Notes under the pieces: model-generated
Told to the model about the DNA's origin: nothing
Database searches by the model: none
The model's input: the letters and a program-made list of their open reading frames with translations, nothing else
Translations under genes and position numbers: made by a program
Assembly (NCBI GenBank): GCA_045580645.1
Contig: JAZNOG010000042.1
Span: 1-6,703, forward strand
Source of the DNA: HGM10836 sp045580645
GTDB lineage: Bacteria; Bacillota_I; Bacilli_A; RF39; UBA660
DNA length: 6,703 nt
Direction of reading: 5' to 3'
Shown here: one piece after another, positions 1-5,058 of the stretch
How positions within the stretch are numbered: the first letter of the stretch is position 1
Layout of the letters: each line of letters starts with the position of its first letter

Positions 1-229
1 AGAAAAAATTAAAACTTATAGTGATGAAAAACTTATTAAAGAATTAGAGGAATATGCATATAAGGAAATAAATAAAAATTTAGAGAAAGATGAATATATA
101 ATAATGCAAAAAACTTTGAAAAATTATAAAGAAAATGGTAATATATATATAGAAGTATTTTTTAAGGTTTATGAAAATATTGCAAAAGAGGAAGAACTTA
201 GAGAAATAAAAGAAGAAATTGAGGAATGA
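1..229 (+). CDS. yqfD: Sporulation protein YqfD, C-terminal end (partial)
   Basis: The open frame enters from the left edge (first full codon at base 2) and gives 75 residues before TGA at 227-229. The visible part is a charged tail with a beta-strand pattern: EYIIMQKTLKNYKENGNIY, then IEVFFKVYENIAKEEE. This resembles the C-terminus of YqfD, where a phrase of the type 'K..NGKV.l.v...V.EdIa' precedes the end. In Bacillus, YqfD is a membrane-associated sporulation protein encoded with yqfC upstream of phoH, yqfF and ybeY. The position just upstream of ybeY-dgkA-cdd-era-recO is therefore the strongest support. The N-terminal part and its membrane segments lie outside the window. If correct, the organism or its ancestor carried endospore genes. 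The next gene starts one base after this stop. Confidence 0.72.
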   Translation, partial: EKIKTYSDEKLIKELEEYAYKEINKNLEKDEYIIMQKTLKNYKENGNIYIEVFFKVYENIAKEEELREIKEEIEE

Positions 230-230
230 T

Positions 231-833
231 ATGATTGTAGAAATGAAAGAACAAGCATTACTAATTTTGAGTTATTCTTATCCAATGATTTTAATGTCTA
301 TTATCGTTGCGGCAACTTTAAGAATAAGTTATTTATTAATTAATAAAAGTAAATTAGTTTTATATAAAGAATTATTTACATTATTTTTTATAATTTATAT
401 TTTGTGTTTGTTTCACGCAGTAACATATCAAGATGTAAGCTGGTCTACTGCTAATTTTATTCCTTTTAAGGAAATATTTAGATATGATATAGGAAGCTCG
501 CTTTTTTATAGAAATATTTTAGGTAATTTGTTACTATTTTTACCTTATGGAATTTTTACTAGTCATTACACTAAAATAAATAAAGGTTATTTGATATTTA
601 TATTATCTCTTGTTACATCTTTATCTATTGAAATAATACAACTTAAAATAGGAAGAGTATTTGACGTTGATGATGTTATTTTAAATGTATGTGGTGCACT
701 TCTTGGTTATTTGTTGTATAAATTATTTAGAAAAATAGAAAGTAGACTACCTAATATTTTGAAAAAAGATATAGTTTATAATATAGTAGCAATAATTTTA
801 GTTGGAGGTTTTATATGGTTTTTAATTCCTTAA
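231..833 (+). CDS. VanZ-family membrane protein
   Basis: This is a 200-residue integral membrane protein with the VanZ-like pattern. Hydrophobic segments lie at about 14-36, 46-65, 95-110, 117-136, 148-165 and 181-198. The family signature is clear: R94-N-I-L-G-N99 followed by F103-L-P105-Y-G107, then S132-I-E134-I-I-Q137, and R142-V-F-D145-V-D147-D148 with N152 and G155. VanZ itself gives low-level teicoplanin resistance in enterococci, but most family members are of unknown cell-envelope function, so no resistance is inferred here. An in-frame TTG at 219 would extend the protein by four residues; I chose ATG 231 because GAGG at 221-224 sits six bases upstream and it follows the yqfD stop by one base. 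The 3' end overlaps ybeY by 19 bp. It occupies the place of phoH and yqfF in Bacillus. Confidence 0.88.
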   Translation: MIVEMKEQALLILSYSYPMILMSIIVAATLRISYLLINKSKLVLYKELFTLFFIIYILCLFHAVTYQDVSWSTANFIPFKEIFRYDIGSSLFYRNILGNLLLFLPYGIFTSHYTKINKGYLIFILSLVTSLSIEIIQLKIGRVFDVDDVILNVCGALLGYLLYKLFRKIESRLPNILKKDIVYNIVAIILVGGFIWFLIP

Positions 834-1270
834 AGAAATTTGAAATTCATAATTTAACAGATGAAAATTTAAAAAAAGAAGAAAAATTTATAAGAGGGGT
901 ATTGAAACACGCAATAAAGGTGGAAGAAGTAAAAAATATTTATTTTAATGTTATTATAGTAAATAATGATTATATTCATTCTTTAAATAGAGATTATCGA
1001 AATATCGATAAAGAAACAGACGTAATAAGTTTTGCTTTGGAAGATGAAAAAGATGAAAATTTTTCTAAAAAAAGAATGCTTGGGGATATATATATATCAA
1101 TTGATAAAGCAAGAAGTCAGGCTAAAGAGTATGGGCACTCTTTAAATAGAGAAATATGCTTTTTAGCGGTTCATGGATTTTTACATTTACTAGGGTATGA
1201 TCATATGAAAAAAGAAGATGAAGAAATAATGTTTGGAAAGCAGGAGTTGATTTTAGATGGAAAAAGATAA
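815..1270 (+). CDS. ybeY: Endoribonuclease YbeY (16S rRNA maturation factor)
   Basis: YbeY is a zinc-dependent single-strand endoribonuclease acting in 16S rRNA 3'-end maturation and late 30S quality control in the cytoplasm. The 151-residue product has the full family core: N-R-D-Y-R-N at 58-63, E67-T-D-V-I-S-F73, G90-D-I-Y-I-S95, and the metal site H120-G-F-L-H124-L-L-G-Y-D-H130, in which the three histidines bind zinc. The length is normal for the family (about 150-160). The start at ATG 815 lies inside the end of the VanZ-family gene and has GGAGG at 804-808, six bases upstream. The 3' end overlaps dgkA by 14 bp. The neighbours era and dgkA are its usual partners in Firmicutes, and Era also acts on the 30S subunit, so the operon groups ribosome-assembly genes. 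Confidence 0.97.
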   Translation: MVFNSLKKFEIHNLTDENLKKEEKFIRGVLKHAIKVEEVKNIYFNVIIVNNDYIHSLNRDYRNIDKETDVISFALEDEKDENFSKKRMLGDIYISIDKARSQAKEYGHSLNREICFLAVHGFLHLLGYDHMKKEDEEIMFGKQELILDGKR

Positions 1271-1664
1271 AGAAATGTTAGTGAAAAATAAAAAAAGTTT
1301 TAAAAGATTTTTATATTCTTTTAAATATTGTTATGAAGGATTAAGATATGCCTTTTATCATGAACAAAATATTATAGTAATGCTTGTCATGGGTATAATT
1401 GCTCTTATTTTAGGATTAGTATTTAATATTACTTATACAGAACGTTTAATAGTTATTCTTTTAATTATTATAATTATGGCACTTGAAATGGTAAATACTG
1501 CTATTGAAGCCACTGTTGATTTAGTAGGACAACATAATGAAAAAGCAAAGGTTGCAAAGGACTGTGCAAGTGGAGCTGTTGGACTTGCTTCTATTTTAGG
1601 ACTTATTATTGGTCTTATGATATATTTACCTAGAATAATTGAATTTGTAAGAGGTATTTTATGA
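1257..1664 (+). CDS. dgkA: Undecaprenol kinase / diacylglycerol kinase (DgkA family)
   Basis: This is a small integral membrane kinase of 135 residues. In Gram-positive bacteria the family phosphorylates undecaprenol to undecaprenyl phosphate, the lipid carrier for peptidoglycan and other envelope polymers (hence the alternative name udpK); in Gram-negatives it acts on diacylglycerol. A basic N-terminal amphipathic stretch leads to E36-Q-N, followed by membrane helices at about 38-56, 62-82 and 107-126. The family signature is complete: E77-M-V-N80-T-A-I-E84-A-T-V-D88, then N94-E-K-A-K-V-A-K-D102 and the G106-A-V-G-L stretch at the start of the third helix. ATG 1257 overlaps the end of ybeY by 14 bp, with AGGAG at 1242-1246. 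Its TGA overlaps the cdd start in an ATGA junction. Undecaprenol is the more likely substrate given the Gram-positive context; the sequence alone does not prove it. Confidence 0.95.
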   Translation: MEKDKEMLVKNKKSFKRFLYSFKYCYEGLRYAFYHEQNIIVMLVMGIIALILGLVFNITYTERLIVILLIIIIMALEMVNTAIEATVDLVGQHNEKAKVAKDCASGAVGLASILGLIIGLMIYLPRIIEFVRGIL

Positions 1665-2044
1665 TAGAGGAATTAAGAAATTTATTAAATAATGCATATT
1701 CTCCATATTTTAATTATCCAGTAGCGTGTATTTTGGTATGTAAAGATGGAAAACGTTTTTTTGGAGTAAATGTTGAAACAGCATCACCTTCTTCTGGAAT
1801 ATGCGCTGAGAGAAATGCAATTTATTCTGCAATTGCAAGTGGATATAAAAAGGATGATTTTAAGGAACTTCATATTATGAATAAAACTGATAAATATAGT
1901 TATCCTTGTTTTATATGTAGACAAGCTTTAGTAGAATTTTGTTCTTCTTGTGATATTTTTGTTTATAAATTTGATGGAACATTTAATAAAGTAAATGCTT
2001 TGGAGTTGTGCCCTTTTTCTTTTGATGGAGATAATTTGAAATGA
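1661..2044 (+). CDS. cdd: Cytidine deaminase
   Basis: Cytidine deaminase hydrolyses cytidine and deoxycytidine to uridine and deoxyuridine in pyrimidine salvage. The 127-residue protein is of the short homotetrameric type. Near the N-terminus is the A12-Y-S-P-Y-F-N-Y-P20 stretch typical of the family. The substrate loop N37-V-E39 is present, followed by C48-A-E50-R (zinc ligand and catalytic glutamate) and P82-C83-F-I-C86-R-Q (the other two zinc cysteines). L116-C-P-F-S-F near the end matches the family's usual L-x-P-x-x-F end. It differs from the common form in PCFIC where PCGAC is usual, and in a shortened N-terminus. ATG 1661 overlaps the dgkA stop by four bases (ATGA), with GAGG at 1651-1654, six bases upstream. 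Another ATGA junction leads into era. The cdd-era pairing is standard in Firmicutes. Confidence 0.95.
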   Translation: MIEELRNLLNNAYSPYFNYPVACILVCKDGKRFFGVNVETASPSSGICAERNAIYSAIASGYKKDDFKELHIMNKTDKYSYPCFICRQALVEFCSSCDIFVYKFDGTFNKVNALELCPFSFDGDNLK

Positions 2045-2925
2045 AAAGTGGATTTGTAAGTATTGTGGGGCGCCCTAATGTAGGAAAATCTACTTTATTA
2101 AATAAAATATTAAATAAAAAAATATCAATCATATCAGATAAAGTAGGAACAACTCGTAATATTATTTATGGTGTATATAATGAAGAAGATACTCAAATAG
2201 TTTTTATTGATACTCCAGGAATAAGTAAATCAATTAATAAATTAGGAGATAATTTAAATAAAAAAGCATATTCATCTTTTGAAAATGATTTGGTTTTATT
2301 TTTAGTAGATATATCAAGTGGATTTGGAAAAAATGATTTAAAGATTTTAAATCGTTTAAAAGAAGAAGAAAAAGATGTGATTTTAGTTTTAAATAAAATA
2401 GATAAAATAAAGAAAGAACAGTTAATTGAAAAAATTGTAGAAGTAAAAGACTTATATAATTTTCTTGAAATAGTCCCTATTTCATCATTAAATGGTGATA
2501 ATATAAAAGAACTTATAAAAGTTATAAAGAAATATTTAAAAGATGATATCAAATATTTTGATGATGACATTATTACTAATGTTACAGAAAGATTTATGAT
2601 TAGTGAAATAATTAGGGAAAAAGTTCTTCATTTAACAAAAGAAGAAGTTCCTCATTCTGTAACTTGTGTTTTAGAGGATATTAATTTTAAAAAAGATGTT
2701 GTTACAATAAATGCTTTAATTGTAGTTGATAGAGATAATTTAAAAGGTATTATCATAGGTAAGAATGGTTCTATGTTAAAAGAAATTGGGCGTCTTTCTA
2801 GAATTGATATAGAAGAATTTTTAGGAAAAAAAGTTTACTTAGAATTATTTGTTAAAACTATTAAAGACTGGCGCAACAAAGAAAATATTTTTAATGATTT
2901 GGGAATAAATGAATTAGAAAATTAA
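2041..2925 (+). CDS. era: GTPase Era
   Basis: Era is an essential GTPase with a C-terminal KH domain that binds the 3' end of 16S rRNA during 30S assembly, near the membrane. The 294-residue product has normal length and domain order. The GTPase domain shows G1 (G10-R-P-N-V-G-K-S17), switch I with T37-T38-R39-N40, G3 (D57-T-P-G60), G4 (N118-K-I-D121) and a G5-like S148-S-L. The KH part follows from about residue 200, with E201-E-V-P-H-S206 and the RNA-binding loop I239-G-K-N-G243. The C-terminal V271-K-x3-K-D-W-R motif is typical of Era. The usual P-Q before T-T-R is V35-G36 here. ATG 2041 overlaps the cdd stop (ATGA); the nearest Shine-Dalgarno is GGAG at 2027-2030, ten bases away, so coupling to cdd translation is likely. 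Confidence 0.97.
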   Translation: MKSGFVSIVGRPNVGKSTLLNKILNKKISIISDKVGTTRNIIYGVYNEEDTQIVFIDTPGISKSINKLGDNLNKKAYSSFENDLVLFLVDISSGFGKNDLKILNRLKEEEKDVILVLNKIDKIKKEQLIEKIVEVKDLYNFLEIVPISSLNGDNIKELIKVIKKYLKDDIKYFDDDIITNVTERFMISEIIREKVLHLTKEEVPHSVTCVLEDINFKKDVVTINALIVVDRDNLKGIIIGKNGSMLKEIGRLSRIDIEEFLGKKVYLELFVKTIKDWRNKENIFNDLGINELEN

Positions 2926-2932
2926 AAATTTA

Positions 2933-2959
2933 CCATTATATTATTGGTGATAATAATGG
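2933..2959 (+). promoter_or_regulatory. Possible hairpin over the yqzL start codon
   Basis: CCATTAT at 2933-2939 is exactly complementary to ATAATGG at 2953-2959. The right arm contains the ATG of the small gene (2956-2958), while its Shine-Dalgarno-like GGTGA (2946-2950) would sit in the 13-base loop. This could modulate initiation or act as a processing site in the era-recO gap. The stem is only seven pairs with two G-C pairs, so it may be chance in such AT-rich DNA. No T-run follows, so it is not an intrinsic terminator. Confidence 0.3.
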
Positions 2960-3072
2960 ATAAATGTTTATGGGAATTATTTAAAACAACAGGGGATTTA
3001 AGGTATTATATTTTATTAAAAGAATTGGAGCATGATGATGAAAATAGAGAAAGTAAAAGGAGTAGTAATTAA
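2956..3072 (+). CDS. yqzL: YqzL-like small protein (38 aa)
   Basis: This short frame lies between era and recO, starting at ATG 2956 with GGTGA at 2946-2950, five bases upstream, and ending at TAA 3070-3072. The N-terminal half, MDKCLWELFKTTGDLRYYIL, followed by LKELE, fits the YqzL-like pattern of a 'W..F..TG....YL.YKEL' core: W6, F9, T12-G13, Y17-Y18 and K22-E23-L24. Bacillus has yqzL in exactly this place between era and recO, so motif and synteny agree. The tail after E25 is charged (D-D-E-N-R-E-S-K-R) and is largely out-of-frame overlap with the beginning of recO, 35 bp in all. The function of the family is not known to me; co-location with era and recO is the only hint. Its coding region also carries the recO ribosome binding site. 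Confidence 0.8.
   Translation: MDKCLWELFKTTGDLRYYILLKELEHDDENRESKRSSN
3027..3040 (+). promoter_or_regulatory. recO ribosome binding site and triple ATG
   Basis: GGAG at 3027-3030 is followed by three consecutive in-frame ATG codons at 3032, 3035 and 3038. The spacings are 1, 4 and 7 bases. Only the third has the normal distance, so it is the preferred start of recO. The site lies inside the yqzL coding sequence, so ribosomes translating yqzL pass over it. Confidence 0.6.
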
Positions 3073-3766
3073 TGATACTAACTATTCAGAATCAAGCAAA
3101 GTCCTTCACGTTTTAACTAACGAATATGGAAAAATAGGAGTTTTATCTAAAGGATGTAGAAATTTAAAGAGTCCTTTACGAGTAGTAAGTTCAAAACTTT
3201 CATATGGATATTTTAATATATATTATAAAGAAGATGGTTTATCTACTTTGATTAATGCTGATTTAATAGATGAATTTACTAACATTAAAAAGGATTTAAC
3301 GAAAATAGGATATGCTTTTTATCTTTTAAATTTAAGTGATCAAGTGTATAAAGAAAGTGAAGGAAACCAAGTTTTTGATATACTTGAAGCATCACTTATT
3401 AAAATAAATAATGGTTTTGATCCTATGATTATAACTAATATTGCAGAACTTAAGTATTTAAATTTTTTAGGTGTTAAACCAATACTTGATAAATGCGCTA
3501 TATGTGGTAGTGATAAGGATATTGTTACAATAAATAGTGACTTTGGTGGTTATATTTGTAATAATTGTTATAATAATCAGTATATTGTTGATGAAAAAAC
3601 AGTAAAATTACTTAGAATGTTTGATTTTGTAGATATAAATAAAATAAAAGAGTTAAATATTTTAGATAAAAATAAACTAGAAATAGATAAATTTTTATCT
3701 GGTTATTATGAAAAATGGACTGGTTTATACTTAAAATCAAAGGATTTTTTAAAACAAATTAAGTAA
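3038..3766 (+). CDS. recO: DNA repair protein RecO
   Basis: RecO works with RecR (and RecF) to load RecA on SSB-coated single-stranded DNA and anneals complementary strands. From ATG 3038 the protein has 242 residues, normal for the family. The N-terminal OB-fold part shows K-V-K-G-V-V-I, then Y-S-E-S-S-K-V-L, T-N-E-Y-G-K-I-G-V-L-S-K-G and R48-V-V, all typical. A helical middle region contains the A-E-L-K-Y-L-N-F-L-G-V-K-P stretch. A zinc ribbon follows with C153-A-I-C156 and C174-N-N-C177, the four-cysteine form common in Gram-positive RecO. Two further ATGs upstream (3032, 3035) would add two residues at most; GGAG at 3027-3030 fits 3038 best. The start overlaps yqzL by 35 bp, so it probably belongs to the same transcript as era. 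It ends the long operon. Confidence 0.95.
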   Translation: MKIEKVKGVVINDTNYSESSKVLHVLTNEYGKIGVLSKGCRNLKSPLRVVSSKLSYGYFNIYYKEDGLSTLINADLIDEFTNIKKDLTKIGYAFYLLNLSDQVYKESEGNQVFDILEASLIKINNGFDPMIITNIAELKYLNFLGVKPILDKCAICGSDKDIVTINSDFGGYICNNCYNNQYIVDEKTVKLLRMFDFVDINKIKELNILDKNKLEIDKFLSGYYEKWTGLYLKSKDFLKQIK

Positions 3767-3782
3767 AAAGTGTAAAAATTAG

Positions 3783-3811
3783 TTGTTTTTTTGCTTTTTT
3801 TATTGTATAAT
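3783..3811 (+). promoter_or_regulatory. Sigma-A-type promoter of rpmF
   Basis: TTGTTT at 3783-3788 and a perfect TATAAT at 3806-3811 are separated by 17 bases, an ideal spacing. Transcription would start near 3818, giving a leader of about 45 bases before the rpmF start codon at 3863. It lies in the recO-rpmF gap, directly after the recO stop, and explains how rpmF can be expressed independently of the upstream operon. The T-rich spacer is typical of promoters in AT-rich Firmicutes. Confidence 0.72.
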
Positions 3812-3862
3812 TTATAAAGCAATGACATTTAGTCAAATAATGATGAAAAAGGAGTGATATAC

Positions 3863-4045
3863 ATGGCAGTTCCAGCAAGAAAAGTTTCAAAAACAAGAGG
3901 AAGAATGCGTAGAGCTAATGTTGCATTAAGTGCTAAAGCAACAACAAAATGTCCTAATTGTGGTGCTATTATAAAATCTCATCGTGTATGTAAAGAATGC
4001 GGAGAATATAAAGGTAAAAAAATAGTTAAAAATGATGAAGAATAA
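3863..4045 (+). CDS. rpmF: 50S ribosomal protein L32 (bL32)
   Basis: This is a 60-residue component of the large ribosomal subunit. It begins M-A-V-P-A-R-K-V-S-K-T-R, the standard L32 N-terminus, followed by a basic R-M-R-R-A-N stretch and a zinc ribbon C30-P-N-C33 ... C43-K-E-C46. All four cysteines are present, so this is the zinc-binding (C+) form. An in-frame ATG at 3854 would add three residues, but ATG 3863 gives the canonical N-terminus and has AAGGAG ending at 3854, eight bases upstream. The gene has its own promoter and terminator and looks monocistronic. In many bacteria rpmF follows a yceD (DUF177) gene; no such gene is present here, where recO precedes it. Confidence 0.97.
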   Translation: MAVPARKVSKTRGRMRRANVALSAKATTKCPNCGAIIKSHRVCKECGEYKGKKIVKNDEE

Positions 4046-4065
4046 GCAAGTAATTGCTTTTTTTT
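4044..4065 (+). terminator. Intrinsic terminator of rpmF with GNRA loop
   Basis: AAGCAA (4044-4049) pairs with TTGCTT (4054-4059) around the four-base loop GTAA, which is a GNRA-type tetraloop in RNA. A run of T continues to 4065. The stem starts within the rpmF stop codon (TAA at 4043-4045), so the unit is extremely compact. The stem is short (six pairs, two G-C), but the stable loop and T-run make it convincing. Confidence 0.75.
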
Positions 4066-4116
4066 GTGTTAAGTAATGCTTTATAAACTTTTGATTTTTA
4101 AAACATATAATACTCT

Positions 4117-4123
4117 AGGAGGG
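4117..4123 (+). promoter_or_regulatory. Strong ribosome binding site of the rhodanese gene
   Basis: AGGAGGG at 4117-4123 lies six bases before ATG 4130 and is the strongest Shine-Dalgarno in the window. It decides the start: an in-frame ATG at 4076 would add 18 residues outside the rhodanese domain and has no such site. Confidence 0.8.
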
Positions 4124-4129
4124 TTTTAT

Positions 4130-4420
4130 ATGTATAAAAGTGTTGGAGCTAGTGAATTAAAAAGTTTAATAGGAAAAGTAAATATAATCGATATAAGAGA
4201 TAATTATCTATATAGATTAGGAAATATTCCTAGTTCAAAAAATATTCCTATAAATTTTTTGATATTTAATCCCGAAAATTATTTAAAAAAAGATGAAACT
4301 TATTATATATATTGCACTCAGGGGATGCAAAGTTCTAGGGTTTGTTCTAAACTTACTTCTTTGGGATATAATGTTGTAAATGTTTTGGGAGGATATAACG
4401 ATTATATAAGTAAAATATAA
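4130..4420 (+). CDS. Single-domain rhodanese-like protein
   Basis: This is a compact rhodanese domain of 96 residues. Rhodaneses carry persulfide sulfur on a cysteine and take part in sulfur transfer or sulfide detoxification in the cytoplasm. Visible family features are V18-N-I-I-D21-I-R-D (the D-V-R motif), G31-N-I-P-S-S-K-N-I-P (the 'G.I.GA.NIP' motif), Y60-ish strand leading to the active-site loop C62-T-Q-G-M-Q-S68, and a final L79-ish G-Y-N-V-V-N-V-L-G-G-Y. The usual loop is C-x-x-G-x-R-S; here position 67 is Q rather than R, with an R at 70. The cysteine itself is present, so activity is plausible but its preference may differ. It stands alone between the rpmF terminator and the VTT gene, 52 bases upstream of the latter. 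No target pathway can be deduced. Confidence 0.9.
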   Translation: MYKSVGASELKSLIGKVNIIDIRDNYLYRLGNIPSSKNIPINFLIFNPENYLKKDETYYIYCTQGMQSSRVCSKLTSLGYNVVNVLGGYNDYISKI

Positions 4421-4472
4421 AAAATATTTTAAAATTGTTTAAAATTTGGTAAAATAGTAATAGGAGATAGTT

Positions 4473-5054
4473 ATGAATGAAATATTAGATATATTAAATA
4501 TATTAGTAATATATATGCAAAATCTTGGAACAATAGGTTGTTTCTTTTTGATAGTGATAGAATCAATTATTCCAATTCTTCCTGTTACTCTTTTTGTTGC
4601 AATAAATGTTGCAATTAACGGAATGTTAATAGGGTATATAGTTAGTTATTTTGCTACTATTTTAGGTTGTATGTTATCATTTATTTTATTTAGATATGTT
4701 TTTAGAAATTTATTTTATAAATTATTTAGAGGAAAAACAAAAGAAAAAGTAGAAAAACTTATGAAAAAAATATCCACAGTCGATTTTAATGCTTTAGTAG
4801 TTATTTTAGCTATGCCTTGGACACCAGCTTTTGTTATAAACATAGCGGCAGGTCTTTCTAATATAAAAGCAACAAAATATTTCTTTTCAATATTAATAGG
4901 AAAACTTGCTGCGGTTTATGTGTGGGCTTATATTGGTGATAGTTTTGTTGAAATGCTTTCTAATCCTAAAATGATAATAAAAGTAATATTAGTTATTTTA
5001 GTTTCTTATGTAATAAGTAAAATTGTAGAAAAAATATTTAAAGTAGAGGAGTAA
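4473..5054 (+). CDS. VTT-domain (TVP38/TMEM64 or DedA-like) membrane protein
   Basis: This is a 193-residue membrane protein. Hydrophobic segments lie at about 20-47 (with the re-entrant-like E30-S-I-I-P34-I-L-P37), 50-75, 105-128, 135-155 and 166-186. The motifs N123-I-A-A-G127-L-S-N-I and G143-K match the VTT fold of the TVP38/TMEM64 group, whose relatives include DedA/UptA transporters that flip phospholipids or undecaprenyl phosphate. A basic, amphipathic loop (84-99) separates the halves. In most family members an arginine precedes the proline-rich re-entrant loop of the second half; here the stretch is A113-M-P-W-T-P-A-F with no arginine. ATG 4473 has GGAG at 4463-4466, six bases upstream. 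rmuC follows four bases after its stop, so the two are probably co-transcribed. The substrate is unknown. Confidence 0.85.
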   Translation: MNEILDILNILVIYMQNLGTIGCFFLIVIESIIPILPVTLFVAINVAINGMLIGYIVSYFATILGCMLSFILFRYVFRNLFYKLFRGKTKEKVEKLMKKISTVDFNALVVILAMPWTPAFVINIAAGLSNIKATKYFFSILIGKLAAVYVWAYIGDSFVEMLSNPKMIIKVILVILVSYVISKIVEKIFKVEE

Positions 5055-5058
5055 ATTT

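Noticed and set aside
2193..2570. A 125-codon open frame on the minus strand inside era
   Set aside because: It lies wholly opposite the conserved GTPase domain, its product is a low-complexity S/F/K/I-rich sequence with no motif, and it is an expected by-product of AT-rich codon use.
3766..3800. Weak A-run/T-run hairpin after recO as terminator of the long operon
   Set aside because: AAAAAG can pair with CTTTTT and AAAAA with TTTTT, but with an uneven internal loop and only one G-C pair. It also overlaps the rpmF promoter, so termination there is uncertain.
4091..4111. Possible promoter TTGATT ... TATAAT before the rhodanese gene
   Set aside because: The two boxes are only nine bases apart, and a start about seven bases after TATAAT would fall in the ribosome binding site. 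No proper -35 is seen at 16-18 bases. A promoter is expected here after the rpmF terminator, but I cannot place it.
4411..4431. Inverted repeat TAAAATAT / ATATTTTA after the rhodanese gene
   Set aside because: Eight pairs with no G-C and no T-run following; likely a product of base composition rather than a terminator.
4447..4455. Extended -10-like TGGTAAAAT before the VTT gene
   Set aside because: There is no reasonable -35 and the start would be only about ten bases before the ATG. The gene may be transcribed from the rhodanese gene instead.
4473..4520. Repetitive ATATTA units at the start of the VTT gene
   Set aside because: They encode an ordinary Ile/Leu-rich N-terminal segment; low complexity in AT-rich coding DNA explains them.
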